From Sipunculus nudus (Eukaryota > Annelida > Sipuncula > Golfingiida > Sipunculidae), in assembly GCA_026874595.1 (NCBI GenBank), contig CM049309.1:25549033-25613032 (forward strand): a DNA stretch of 64,000 nt. Reading direction: 5' to 3'. The translations under genes and the position numbers were made by a program. How positions within the stretch are numbered: the first letter of the stretch is position 1; every line of letters begins with the position of its first letter. Below are positions 23,527-36,632 of this stretch, one piece after another. The notes below the pieces were generated by a model. It did not search any database. It worked only from the letters and a program-made list of their open reading frames with translations, and was not told where the DNA came from.

Positions 23527-26500
23527 TTAGCTCAGCTGACTATAAGTCATCTGAGCTATAGTCATGGTCCATTGTCCGTCGTCCGTCCGTCTGTCTGTCC
23601 GTCCGTCCGTCCGTCTGTCTGTCTGTCTGTCTGTCCGTCCGTAAGACTGGCACGTTTGACACAATTGGACCTATGAATCTGAATTTCGGCATACAGTTAG
23701 ATGTCCCCATAATCTCCTACCATGCCAAAAATTGGGTCAATAGGACTTCGTTCCTTTGAGATATTAAGGAAAAACCTCAATTTTTTATTAGAAATCTATT
23801 TTCACACTTCAGGATTGCCTAATATCAAAACCACTCATCTGGTTTTCTTCATATTTACCATAAATATTCCTCTATATAGTTCCTATGTACATGCCAGATA
23901 TTAAGTCAGTATTTTATAATTTAAAAAAGTTATTGGCCAAAACATAATGCACTTTGTAAAAAAATCAGGAAGATATTTTGTCACTTAAGGCCCAAAGTGT
24001 TAAAGGTAGGGACTTTTTTCCAGTATTACAACTTTAATTAATCAAAATTTAATTGTATACCAAAAATTAGATCAAAATCTGTTAAATTTTTTTAAATATT
24101 GGCAAAAATATAAAATTGGTACCTTAAATTTTGCCCAACTTTGGCCATGGCACGTTTTTTTCCTGTAAGTACTGTGGATTTAATTTTCACACCATGTATA
24201 CATAAGGATTTAATCTGTTAAAATCTGAAATTTGAAAATAAAAGCTGCAAAATTTGGCTAGTTATTGAATTTTTTTGGAGGCTCTTGTTGTATTCCCTTA
24301 CATTGTCAAGCAGTCCACTTTGATGACTGTAGGTCATTCAGTGCACATCTCTATGCTCCCCAGGCTGTTGGCATAATTTTAGATGTCCCCAAAATCTCCT
24401 ACCATACCGAAAATTGGGTCATTAGGTCTTCGTTCCTTCGAGATATTAAGGAAAAAAAACTCTGTTTTCCATAAAAAAAAGCCATTGTTACACTTCAAGG
24501 CTGCCTTATATCAAAACCACAGATCTGTTTATGATCATATTTAGTATTCACATTCTTTCATACATTTTCTATGAACATACCAAAAATTAGGTCAGTATTG
24601 CGTATTATTTTGAAGTTTTGGGCCAAAACATAATGCAATTTTTAAAAAAATCAGGAAATATATTTACTCACATGAGAATTGCTGAACCTAGAGACCTTTT
24701 TTCAGGAATATAATTTTATTTAATCAAAATTCAATTGTTTACCCAAAATTAGATCTGAATTTTGCAAATTTTTCAAGTTATTAGCATAAATAAAAAACAA
24801 TACCTTAAATTTTGTCCAACTTTGGCACTGTTGATTTAATTTTCCCAGCATATATGCATAAGGATTTAATCTTTTAAAATCTGAACTTTCAAAAGAAATT
24901 GATTGGAATGAATAGCTTTTTTCATGTTTTCACACACCATGTCAAGTTTTGTTTACATCTAGCCCACCTAGTAGTACAGCCTTCACTTGCATTATGTAAC
25001 CCACCCCAGGCAGCTTACCTTGGCCCAGCTTGGCCACTACTAGCAGGCTTCCCCTCGCCCTGCACTCATCCCCCCCCCAGCTGGTGCATAAACTAGATGA
25101 ATGTTATAATTTTTCTGTATTTTATTTTATTCTTGGACATGCTACATTTTAGATTTTGTATTGAACCACTAGGGTTACAATGATTAAAGTGTACATTTTA
25201 ATTGTGTCCACAAAGTGGTGTATTGCTGTGAAAGTCTGGATGTTCATGAGATAAGTAATTCCTTACTTCAGAAGAGTAAAAACTTCACCAGGTGTGAAAT
25301 TGACTATTAATTCCAGTAATTAATTAAAACTGGGATAGTAATTAGCACAATGATATTGTTTGTCCCTCATTCAACCAACAGTGTGTATACTTTATTTGAA
25401 AAGATGTTTTATTTTGTCAAATTTACTTTTATTTTATTTTGGTGAATAAAATTAAGCATGTCCTGAAAACTCCAATATGCAAAACTTTTTAATAGTGATT
25501 CAAGGAATATTCTTGTAGATGCCATGTTGTGGCATTATTTTCTTTTAAAATCAGTTAAAACATTTATGATTTAAAAATAATAAAATATATGTGTATGCAT
25601 AATATGACCCAATGTTTTTTACTCTGTATATATAATGATTGCAACTTTTGCAACAATTCTAATATTTTAACTTATATTTTCAGGTTTTTTAATTAAAAAT
25701 TTATAAACCTGTAAATAAAAAATGATACAGATAAAAACTTCTTAATGGAAAAAGTGGATCTGCTTAAAAAAATAGGATTATATTTAAAATTAAATGCATT
25801 ATTCTCTTGAAAGTGAAATAAAGGTATTAGTCCATTCTGTCCACTTGCCTGTCCATCTGTAAATTTTCGTATGCAACACAGTATCTCAAAACTTTTACTG
25901 TTTATCTTCATGACAGTCTTGTCAGAGTATTAGTTTGCAATCATATATTTAGAACTTTACTATAACCAAGTAGGAGGGCCCCTTTCCTCTTAGCTTTTCA
26001 TATTCTTATATAAATGAAAAACATTACAATAGAATATTTCTACATCCACCTTCGTGCTGCCCTCACTTTTCCCTTCTCCGAACCCCATCCCAAAGTCAGC
26101 CTCAGTAAGCAAGAACAAAATGAATCATATATATTCATACTTTAATATTTTGTATAACTATTCGTCCATAGGTACCTATGTACATGCCAGAAATTATGTC
26201 AATATTGTGTAATATGTAGACATAGTGGGCATTACAATAATGTACCTTGTCAAGACTAAAGAGATATTGTGTCATACAGTCACATATTCATAAATCACTT
26301 TTAAATATCTGTCAAATTGAACGCTTGCAGACTACCATACACTTTAGATCCTTCAACAAATAGCCTTATCATCTACTACTGCTTATTACTGCTGTCATTG
26401 CATTCATATTTGCTCAAATATATCACAATTTTCAACCCCTACTAAATATATAAAAAATAAACCACTTTATTTGACTCTATTAATCCATCAGTCAGGTAAT

Positions 26501-26660
26501 TTCATTTATCATTTACCCACATATTACATTACATTCCTTTATAATAGCCCAACATGTACATGATATTCATAAGCTTTATCGACTCGATATAGTATCACAG
26601 TGGAGAAACATTTATAGTCCAATCACGATCAGCTGAGCGCCGTGACCCATGGGTCCCTTG
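23527..26660 (+). mobile_element. Family T Helitron-like element, copy B, complete
   Basis: This 3,134-base copy has both ends: 5' TTAGCTCAGCTGACTATAAG with hairpin AGCTCAGcTGACT/AGTCAtCTGAGCT, and 3' CAGCTGAGCGCCGTGACCCA TGGGTCCCTTG followed by TTTT. A GTCCGTCCGTCTGTCTG-rich stretch at 23575-23640 is a simple repeat expanded in this copy. It has no transposase. It serves as the uninterrupted reference for copy A at 12639-17213. Insertion next to a run of T on both sides fits the T|T preference of Helentron-type elements (inference). Confidence 0.88.
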
Positions 26661-26899
26661 TTTTAAGGGCCAGTTAAAATGTTTTAGGGCAGTCTCAAGT
26701 AATATTTCAAGGTCACCAGTCTTACAGGTAGAGTACAGTTTTGGAAATTTTTCTAGCCCTGGATACACCCTCATAGTTACCAACAGGTTGCACTGGGATA
26801 GCCTAACTGAAAATAATTTTATTGATATATCTGAAGAAATGAAGGAAGTGATCCCCTTAAGACACACTTTGCATCATGCCCTACAGTTCAAGACCAAAA
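26661..26899. other. Intronic spacer
   Basis: Short sequence between the family T element and the 43-bp array; nothing recognised. Confidence 0.5.
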
Positions 26900-27157
26900 A
26901 CATGTAATCCATATAACCAGAGAGTACCATGTAAAAGTCCACACATGTAATCCATATAACCAGAGAGTACAATGTAAAAGTCCACACATGTAATCCGCAT
27001 AACCAGAGAATACCATGTAAAAGTCCACACATGTAATCTGTATAACCAGAGAGTACCATGTAAAAGTCCACACATGTAATCTGTATAACCAGAGAGTACC
27101 ATGTAAAAGTCCACACATGTTATCCATATAACCAGAGAGTACTATGTAAAAGTCCCT
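26900..27157. repeat. 43-bp minisatellite, 6 units
   Basis: The unit reads ACATGTAATCCATATAACCA GAGAGTACCATG TAAAAGTCCAC, 43 bases, with starts at 26900, 26943, 26986, 27029, 27072 and 27115. Three minus-strand frames are open across it because the period is 43; none is a gene. Confidence 0.95.
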
Positions 27158-28261
27158 TATCCTGCATTGTGAACCTTTAGTTATACTGGCATTTGGCATA
27201 TGAAGCAGTGTAACCATTAAAGGGTTTCTGATATTTCTGTAATACTTAAACAATCAGTCTCATTAAGTTTCCTGAAGTGTTTCTCTTGACAGGTTCTCAG
27301 CCTAAATGTTAAATCCTTGTCACATCAATCTTGATGTCCACAGATAGAAGGCTAATTAACCATGATTGCTTCTGCTGTACCTCCTAATAACATTTCTGCA
27401 GAAATTGCTTTGGTATTAGTATTGACAAGCTTCTTACGGTGATTTATGCGTGCAACCATTTAAAAGAATGGGGTTGGTTTCAGTATACTTTGTGCTGACA
27501 CCTGATGAGCCACTCTCTCAGTGTTACCATATGGTTATAACAATATCTACTTCAGATGTCTGTTTTATGGTTTCTGTGACCTCAAATACTGGCCAGTATT
27601 TAATTGCACTGGAGCAATTCCCTAGGACACCCTGAAAGTGGTCTTATATGAGCCTACAGACATGTACTCAATACTGTCTTGATATGACAGAATCAACCAG
27701 ATTGATGTATTGACATCATCTTTTTTCTCCCTGCCAAAGATGTTTAAAAAATATGTAGCCTGTACTGTAGACAAAAATGGATTCCAGGCTCCAGCATTCT
27801 TGCAACCACTTTTGGGGTACTGGCAATAAAATGTTGTTCACTTATGTCGCCAAGTTTACAATCAGCCCAGCTCTTGTGAGACCTCAGAAATCTTGTTTGT
27901 TTTGACACAGTCATTTCATACTCGTTTTGAAATCTGAGGAAATGTTGACTCCTACGTTGTAGTAACTCACAAGGCTGGTTCCTCTGTAGTCGACCAAGCC
28001 CTGTGAGAGACTGCTCATTCCACCATTCTCATAAATAGTGCTGAAACAAGATAAATTAAGTCTGTTTATCGTGCTGTCAACTCCCAAGTAAACAGTGTTA
28101 TATATGTATCAGTTATTACATCATACCATAAATATTTCCTGCCTAATATTTCATGAATGAAACTGAATACATTGGCATCCAATGCACCAGTCATTGGAAT
28201 GTATTAGTGCACTGACATGCAAATAATCTGTCAACCATCTTGTGACAAAAGCTCAGTTTTA
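27158..28261. other. Intronic sequence, no feature recognised
   Basis: No exon or repeat family recognised on either strand. Confidence 0.5.
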
Positions 28262-28331
28262 GAAGTAGAAGTGGACATTTTTGTGCTATGTAGGACATGG
28301 CAGTCAGTGTTAGAGGTAGAAGTGGACATTT
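28262..28331. repeat. 52-bp minisatellite, left fragment
   Basis: One full and one partial unit of GTAGAAGTGGACATTTTTGT GCTATGTAGGACATGGCAGT CA. The second unit is cut after GTGGACATTT, where a family T element begins. The array resumes at 30845. Confidence 0.93.
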
Positions 28332-30844
28332 TTAGCTCAGCTGACTGAAAGTCATCTGAGCTATAGTGTCCTGCCGTCCGGCCGTTAACAGGGCACAAAT
28401 CATAACTGCTGGACCTGGAATCTTCTTACTTGGCATCCTGGAAGGTCCATAAAAAATCTCCTTGGAAACCTGAATTTAGGTCTCTGTTACCAATATTCTT
28501 TGAGCTATGGGGCTGTGAAGTACCCACCCAGAATAATCAAAATTTTGATACAAAAGCTCAAGTATCTGAATTACTACTGCATTGATCACCATGATTATGT
28601 GCATGAACATTCATCATGGGGTGTTCCATCACCTCCTGCAGACTGGTGGTGCCACCTGTATTTTTTCCATTTTTAGCTCAGCTGACTGAAAGTCATCTGA
28701 GCTATTGTGATAACTCTTTGTCCGTCGTCCGTCCAGCCGTTAACAGGGCACAAATCGTAACCGCTGGACCTGGAATCTTCTAACTTGGCATCTTGAGAGG
28801 TCCATAAAAAATCTCCTTTGACTGCTATGATTCTTTGCATGCTTTTTTGATCTGGAGTGCTTCATCAGTTCTGTAGACTGGTGGCTAACCATCCCCCCCC
28901 CCCTTATGAGGCATGTTGTATTCAGTGCCATCTTCTGTTATTGTTGTCCTCATATGTAGGATATCTTGTAAATGCTTTAACTTTGTAAGGTCTGCATATT
29001 TTCTGCCAAAATTTGAAACACCCAATTGTTCATACGGAGGAGTTTGAAAACCATTGACCTTGGCTTTCATATTCAAGGTAAAATCTGCCAAAATGTGAAA
29101 TTTTTGTGAACCCCCATAACTTTTGAAGTATTCCACATTTTTTCCTCAAGTTTGGTACACCAATTGTTCCTACCATGTTCTCAGAAAAGTTCAAAACCTG
29201 GTGACCTTGACCTTTCTCTTCAATGTAAAAATTCCAGAAATGTAACATTTTTATGAACCCCATAACTTATGTAGTATTTCCAATTTTGTCCTTAAAATTT
29301 GGTACACCAATTGTTCCTACCATGTTCTCAGACAAGTTCAAAACCTGGTGACCTTGACCTTTCTCTTCAATGTAAAAATTCCAGAAATGTAACATTTTTA
29401 TGAACCCCATAACTTTTGTAGTATTTCTAATTTTGTCCTCAATTTTGGTACACCAATTGTTCCTATCAAGCTCTCAGACGACTTTAAAACCTGGTGACCT
29501 TGACCTTTCTCTTCAATGTAAAAATTCCAGAAATGTAACATTTTTATGAACCCCATAACTTTTGTAGTATTTCCAATTTTGTCCTCAAGTTTGGTACACC
29601 AGTTGTTCCTACCATGTTCTCAGACAAGTTCAAAACCTGGTGACCTTGACCTTTCTCTTCAATGTAAAAATTCCAGAAATGTAACATTTTTATGAACCCC
29701 ATAACTTTTGTAGTATTTTCAATTTTGTCCTCAATTTTGGTACACCAATTGTTCCTACCAAGCTCTCAGACGAGTTTGAAACCTGGTGACCTTGACCTTT
29801 CTCTTCAATGTAAAAATTCCCAAAATGTAACATTTTTATGAACCCCATAACTTTTGTAGTATTTCCAATTTTGTCCTCAATTTTGGTACAACAATTGTTA
29901 CTACCAAGCTCTCAGACGAGTTTGAAACCTGGTGACGTTGACCAGGATCTTCAAGGTCAAATCAGTGGAATTATAGTTATTGTCTTGTGGACGAGATAAC
30001 TTTTGAAGGGCTGCATATTTTCCTCCAAAATTTGATACACTCATTGTTTCTACCAAAATCTTGGATGTGATAGAAATCCTGTGACCTTGAACCTTGATCT
30101 TCAAGGTCAAAACATATGCAATTCTAGGCTTATTGTGACCCCAATAACTTTGCAAGTACTGAAGATTTTTCTTAAAATTTGACCCACCAGTTTTTCTGCC
30201 AGAATGTCATCAGAGTTTGAAAAGCAGTGATCTTGACCTTCAAAGTCTAATCTGCTGAGATCTAGATTCATTGTTTTGAGATATTGCATATTTTACCCCT
30301 AAGGTTTTGGGATGAACCATAGGGGGGAGACATATATCTGTTTTGCACTGCAAAAACAGAGCCATTCCAGTTTCAACTTTTTTTACACATTTTTATGTCC
30401 ATTAACAGGGCAGAAATCATGAGTGTTGGACCTAGAATCTTCTAACTGATATCTTTAGAGTTACATGAAAAATATCCTTGATAAAATGGAAATTAGGTCA
30501 TGGTTAACTATATTTTGTAAATTAGGGGAGAAAACATGAGCACCAAGTGAGTCTGGTGGGGCACAAATTGTATCCATTTGGCCTAAAATCCTCATACATG
30601 ACTTTCAGAGAGGTCCCTAAAAATCTCCTTGGAAACCTGATATGTCACTCTGACCCATTTTCTACAAGCTGTGCTAAATTAGTCAGGAGGGCATAAATGG
30701 TAGCAGCTGCATGTAGATTAAGGTCACTGTAACCTATATCTAAGGGCTATTGGCAAAATACATGATTTTGACTCTGGGAGTCTTATTGCCCATTGTTCAA
30801 GGCTCCTTGAATTCAGCTCAGCGGCATGGCCCATGGGCCACTTG
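28332..30844 (+). mobile_element. Family T element inserted in the 52-bp minisatellite
   Basis: The outer 5' end (TTAGCTCAGCTGACTGAAAG) is at 28332; a second 5' end of the same kind is at 28673, so a related element is nested or tandemly fused. One 3' end, CAGCTCAGCGGCATGGCCCA TGGGCCACTTG, closes at 30844. The minisatellite unit GGACATTTTTGTGCTATG is split between its T residues. The centre carries about five 146-base tandem units (29135-29940) containing GGTGACCTTGACCTTTCTCT and ATGAACCCCATAACTTTTGT. Minus-strand frames at 28740-30289 are non-coding. Confidence 0.88.
29135..29940. repeat. 146-bp central satellite of the element
   Basis: CCTTTCTCTT recurs at 29211, 29358, 29504, 29650 and 29796, spacings of 147, 146, 146 and 146. 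Units are highly alike; a sixth, partial unit from about 29880 diverges after GGTGAC. Confidence 0.93.
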
Positions 30845-31580
30845 TTGTGCTATGTAAAACATGGCAGTCAATGTAAAAGGGTAGAAGTGGACATTTTTGT
30901 GCTCTGTAGAACATGGCAGTCAATGTTGAAGGGTAGAAGTGGACATTTTTGTGCTATATAGGACATGGCAGTCAATGTTAGAGGTATAAGTGGACATTTT
31001 TGTGCTCTGTAGAACATGGCAGTCAATGTTGAAGGGTAGAAGTGGACATTTTTGTGCTATATAGGACATGGCAGTCAATGTTAGAAGTAGAAGTGGACAT
31101 TTTTGTGCTATGTAGGACATGGCAGTCAATGTTTAAGGGTAGAAGTGGACAGTTTTGTGCTATGTAGGACATGGCAGTCAGTGTTAAAGGGTAGAAGTGG
31201 ACATTTTTGTGCCATGTAAGACATGGCAGTCAATGTTTAAGGGTAGAAGTGGACAGTTTTGTGCTATGTAGGACATGGCAGTCAGTGTTAAAGGGTAGAA
31301 GTGGACATTTTTGTGCCATGTAGGACATGGCAGTCAATGTTAGAGGTAGAAGTGGACATTTTTGTGCTCTGTAGAACATGGCAGTCAATGTTAGAGGTAG
31401 AATTGGACATTTTTGTGCTATGTAGGACATGGCAGTCAATGTTAGAGGTAGAAGTGGACATTTTTGTGCTATGTAGAACATGACAGTCAATGTTAAAGGG
31501 TAGAAGTGGATATTTTTGTGCCATTTAGGACATGGCAGTCAATGTAAGAGTTAGAAGTGGACATTTTGTGCTATGTAGGA
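30845..31580. repeat. 52-bp minisatellite, right part, about 14 units
   Basis: Units of 51-53 bases (GTAGAAGTGGACATTTTTGT GCTATGTAGGACATGGCAGT CAATGTTAGAG, or with TTAAAGG). It continues the fragment at 28262-28331. It passes into the 58-bp array at a shared ACATG at about 31580. Confidence 0.95.
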
Positions 31581-32590
31581 CATGCTGCTTCCACTCAGCC
31601 AGTCTCATGTTATCACCAAGTGACCATGTTATATCACACATGCTGCCTCCACTCAGCCAGTCTCATGTTATCACCAAGTGGCCATGTTATATCACACATG
31701 CTGCTTTCACTCAGCCAGTCCCATGTTATCACCAAGTGGCCATGTTATATCACACATGCTGCTTCCACTCAGCCAGTCTCATGTTATCACCAAGTGGCCA
31801 TGTTATATCTCACATGCTGCCTCCACTCAGCCAGTCCCATGTTATCACCAAGTGGCCATGTTAAATCACACATGCTGCTTCTCTTCAGCCAGTCTCATGT
31901 TATCACCAAGTGGCCATGTTATATCACACATGCTGCTTCCACTCAGCCAGTCCCATGTTATCACCAAGTGGCCATGTTATATCACACATGCTGCCTCCAC
32001 TCAGCCAGTCTCATGTTATCACCAAGTGGCCATGTTATATCACACATGCTACCTCCACTCAGCCAGTCTCATGTTATCAGGAAGTGGCCATGTTATATCA
32101 CACATGCTGCTTCCACTCATCCAGTCTCATGTTATCAGGAAGTGGTCATGTTATATCACACATGCTGCTTCCACTCATCCAGTCTCATGTTATCACCAAG
32201 TGGCCATGTTATATCACACATGCTGCTTCCACTCAGCCAGTCTCATGTTATCAGGAAGTGGCCATGTTATATCATACATGCTGCTTCCACTCATCCAGTC
32301 TCATGTTATCAGGAAGTGGTCATGTTATATCACACATGCTGCTTCCACTCAGCCAGTCTCATGTTATCAGGAAGTGGTCTTATTATATCACACATGCTGC
32401 TTCCACTCAGCCAGTCTCATGTTATCACCAAGTGGTCATGTTATATCACACATGCTGCTTCCACTCATCCAGTCTCATGTTATCACCAAGTGGCCATGTT
32501 ATATCACACATGCTGCTTCCACTCAGCCAGTCTCATGTTATCAGGAAGTGGCCATTTTATATCACACATAGTGCTTCCACTCTACCCAGC
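31581..32590. repeat. 58-bp minisatellite, about 17 units
   Basis: The unit is CATGCTGCTTCCACTCAGCC AGTCTCATGTTATCACCAAG TGGCCATGTTATATCACA (58 bases). Two linked variant sites alternate along the array: CACCAAG or CAGGAAG, and CTCAGCC or CTCATCC. All three plus-strand frames are open (31557-32666, 31678-32571, 31910-32602) because the unit lacks stops in every frame and its length is 1 modulo 3. I do not regard any of these as a gene: there is no start context, domain or bias. Confidence 0.95.
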
Positions 32591-33530
32591 ACATGCAGTT
32601 GAATTCCAAGCAGGACTAAGTAAAACAATTAGCATGCCACCTGAAGGCATGGGATTTGAAAGCTGACAAGATTGGATATATCTTGCATTTGGCCAGTGTC
32701 TTTAAACACTCAGATGTGCCATGGGGTATTGCATTTTAAGCTGCCAGTCGCACTTCTTATTTGGCTGGCCGCCTTGGTTTTATTGTGATGTCTGAGACTT
32801 GAGAACTCATGGTGAGAGGATTGTCTGATTTATTGTCTCCATGGAAATGACTTGTAAATATGAAGCCACCAAAAGTATTGATATAAAAAAATCAAACCCA
32901 GGTTAGCTAAAGGACATTTTTTGCAATGTAAACTTGGAAAGATTTATTATGAGAAATAAAATACAGATAAGAGGAAGGCAAGAAGAGATGCAATCTCTAC
33001 TGCTCATCAAAGAAAAATTATTTAAATGTTGATATAAACACTTGTGTAGCATAAAATAATGAATAAGGAAGGGGCCATGGCCGTGATCCCAGCCAGTGTC
33101 TGCAGAGCAAATCTCAGCTCTGTCCAATACTGTTGACTAGTCTTGAAGTGTGAGCTAAATAAAAACATTAAAACATACCATCCCCATCAGATGGTCAACT
33201 TCTGTCACTTACAAGCTGCAGACTTATTCATAAAATGATGAATATTTTGCTATTTTCCTTTATTCTAATTCTAAGATGAAGCTGTTTGTAACCATAAAGG
33301 AGTTGTGTCAGATCTGGTGTCATTAATAGGAAGAAATCAGGTTCACAAAATTAAAGCTAACTACAGGAGGTCAGACCCCACCAAGTCATGAGCAAGTCCA
33401 GAGACGCTCTAAGTCTGAATTATTTAATTTTCTGCTGCCTCATAATAAAATAGAAAACTAGAGGCATAAAATGAGGCTTCATCACTACACTAGTCAAATG
33501 TGTCAAATGCACATTTGACCCCCTTACTTT
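32591..33530. other. Intronic sequence, no feature recognised
   Basis: Unique-looking spacer between the 58-bp and 35-bp arrays; no exon supported. Confidence 0.5.
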
Positions 33531-36500
33531 CTTGGCATGGACAGGTGTTAGCCCTGATATGTTCTCCTGGCATTGACTGCTGTAAGCCCTGAAATGTTCT
33601 CCCAGCATGGACAGATGTTGCCCCTCATATGTTCTCCTGGCATGGACTGTTGATGGCCTTGATATGTTCTCCTGGCATGGACAGCTGTTGCCCCTCATAA
33701 GTTCTACTGGCATGGACAGTTGTTAGCCCTGAAATGTTCCCCTGGCATGGACAGTTGTTGGCCTTGATATGTTATCCTGGCATAGACAGCTGTTGGCCTT
33801 GATATGTTCTCTTGGCATGGACAGCTGTTGACCCTCATATGTTCTCCTGCCATGGACAGTTGATGGCCTTGATATGTTCTCCTGGAATGGACAGCTGTTG
33901 CCCCTCATATGTTCTCCTGGCATGGACAGTTGTTGGCTATGATATATTCTCCTGGCATTTACAGTTGTGTGACTTGATATGTTCTCCTTACATTAACAGC
34001 TGTTATTCCTGATATGTTCTCCGGACATGGACAGCTGTTGTCCTTGATTGATTCTCCTGAAATGGACAGCTGTTGGCCTTGATATGTTCTCCTGGCATGG
34101 ACAGTTGTTGGCTATGATATATTCTCCTGGCATGGACAGTTGTGTGACTTGATATGTTCTCCTTACATGGACAGCTGTTATCCCTGATATGTTCTCCTGA
34201 CATGGACAGCTGTTGTCCTTGATTGATTCTCCTGGCATGGACAGTTGTTGGCCTTGATATGTTCTCCTGGCATGGAAAGTTGTTGGCTATGATATATTCT
34301 CCTGGCATGGACAGTTGTGTGACTTGATATGTTCTCCTTACATGGACAGCTGTTATCCCTGATATGTTCTCCTGACATGGACAGCTGTTGTCCTTGATTG
34401 ATTCTCCTGACATGGACAGCTGTTAGCCCTGATATATTCTTCTGACATTGACAGCTGTAAGTCCTGATATGTTCTCCTGGCATGGACGGTTGTTAGCTCT
34501 GATATGTTCTTCGGACATGGACAGCTGTTGTCCTTGATTGATTCTCCTGACATGGACAGCTGTTGGCCCTGATATATTCTTCTTACATTGACAGCTGTAA
34601 GTCCTGATATGTTCTCCTGGCATGGACGGTTGTTAGCTCTGATATGTTCTCCTGACATGGACAGCTGAGGTCCTTGATTGATTCTCCTGACATGGACAGC
34701 TGTTGTCCTTGATTGATTCTCCTGGCATGGACAGCTGAGGGCCCTGATATATTCTTCTGACATTGACAGCTGTTAGTCCTGATATATTCTCCTGGCATTA
34801 ACAGTTGTGTGACTTGATATGTTCTCCTGACATGGACAGCTGTTAGCTCTGATATGTTCTCCAGACATGGACAGCTGTTAGCCTTGATATATTCTCCTGG
34901 CATGGACAGTTGTTGGCTATGATATATTCTCCTGGCATGGACAGTTGTGTGACTTGATATGTTCTCCTTACATGGACAGCTGTTATCCTTGATATGTTCT
35001 CTGGACATGGACAGCTGTTGTCCTTGATTGATTCTCCTGGCATGGACAGTTGTTGGCCTTGATATGTTCTCTGGACATGGACAGCTGTTGTCCTTGATTG
35101 ATTCTCCTGGCATGGACAGTTGTTAGCCTTGATATGTTCTCCTGGCATAGACAGTTGTTGGCTATGATATATTCTCCTGGCATGGACAGTTTTGTGACTT
35201 GATATGTTCTCCTTACATGGACAGCTGTTATCCCTGATATGTTCTCCTGACATGGACAGCTGTTGTCCTTGATTGATTCTCCTGGCATGGACAGTTGTTG
35301 GCCTTGATATGTTCTCCTGGCATGGACAGTTGTTGGCTATGATATATTCTCCTGGCATGGACAGTTGTGTGACTTGATATGTTCTCCTTACATGGACAGC
35401 TGTTATCCCTGATATGTTCTCCTGACATGGACAGCTGTTGTCCTTGATCGATTCTCCTGACATGGACAGCTGTTGGCCCTGATATATTCTTCTGACATTG
35501 ACAGCTGTAAGTCCTGATATGTTCTCCTGGCATGGACGGTTGTTAGCTCTGATATGTTCTCTGGACATGGACAGCTGTTGTCCTTGATTGATTCTCCTGA
35601 CATGGACAGCTGTTGGCCCTGATATATTCTTCTGACATTGACAGCTGTAAGTCCTGATATGTTCTCCTGGCATGGACGGTTGTTAGCTCTGATATGTTCT
35701 CCTGACATGGACAGCTGAGGTCCTTGATTGATTCTCCTGACATGGACAGCTGTTGTCCTTGATTGATTCTCCTGGCATGGACAGTTGTTGGCCTTGATAT
35801 GTTCTCCTGGCATGGACAGTTGTTGGCTATGATATATTCTCCTGGCATTTACAGTTGTGTGACTTGATATGTTCTCCTTACATGGACAGCTGTTATCCCT
35901 GATATGTTCTCCTGACATGGACAGCTGTTGGCCCTGATATATTCTTCTGACATTGACAGCTGTAAGTCCTGATATGTTCTCCTGGCATGGACGGTTGTTA
36001 GCTCTGATATGTTCTCCTGACATGGACAGCTGAGGTCCTTGATTGATTCTCCTGACATGGACAGCTGTTGTCCTTGATTGATTCTCCTGGCATGGACAGC
36101 TGAGGGCCCTGATATATTCTTCTGACATTGACAGCTGTTAGTCCTGATATATTCTCCTGGCATTAACAGTTGTGTGACTTGATATGTTCTCCTGACATGG
36201 ACAGCTGTTAGCTCTGATATGTTCTCCAGACATGGACAGCTGTTAGCCTTGATATATTCTCCTGGCATGGACAGTTGTTGGCTATGATATATTCTCCTGG
36301 CATGGACAGTTGTGTGACTTGATATGTTCTCCTTACATGGACAGCTGTTATCCCTGATATGTTCTCCTGACATGGACAGCTGTTGTCCTTGATTGATTCT
36401 CCTGGCATGGACAGCTGAGGGCCCTGATATGTTCTCCTGGCATGGACAGTTGTTGGCTATGATATATTCTCCTGGCATTTACAGTTGTGTGACTTGATAT

Positions 36501-36632
36501 GTTCTCCTTACATGGACAGCTGTTATCCCTGATATGTTCTCCTGACATGGACAGCTGTTGTCCTTGATTGATTCTCCTGGCATGGACAGCTGAGGGCCCT
36601 GATATGTTCTTCTGGCATGGACAGCTGTTGGC
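33531..36632. repeat. 35-bp minisatellite, about 88 units, abutting the NAXE acceptor
   Basis: The unit GATATGTTCTCCTGGCATGG ACAGCTGTTGGCCCT is 35 bases. Variants (TTGATTGATTCTCC, GTGTGACTTGATATG, CTGTAAGTCCTGATATG, CTGAGGGCCCTG) follow in repeated order, so blocks of several units have been copied as higher-order repeats; compare 34425-34640, 35460-35680 and 35930-36040. Every minus-strand frame is open over long stretches (up to 276 codons at 34843-35673); these are periodicity artefacts. The final unit ends at 36632, 31 bases before the exon. Confidence 0.97.

Noticed and set aside
26874-27253. Three overlapping minus-strand frames with repeated tryptophan/leucine-rich segments
   Set aside because: They are the 43-bp array read in three frames.
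31557-32666. 369-codon plus-strand open frame and two overlapping ones
   Set aside because: They lie wholly on the 58-bp array. The unit lacks stops in all frames and its length is 1 modulo 3, so frames rotate. No domain or start context.
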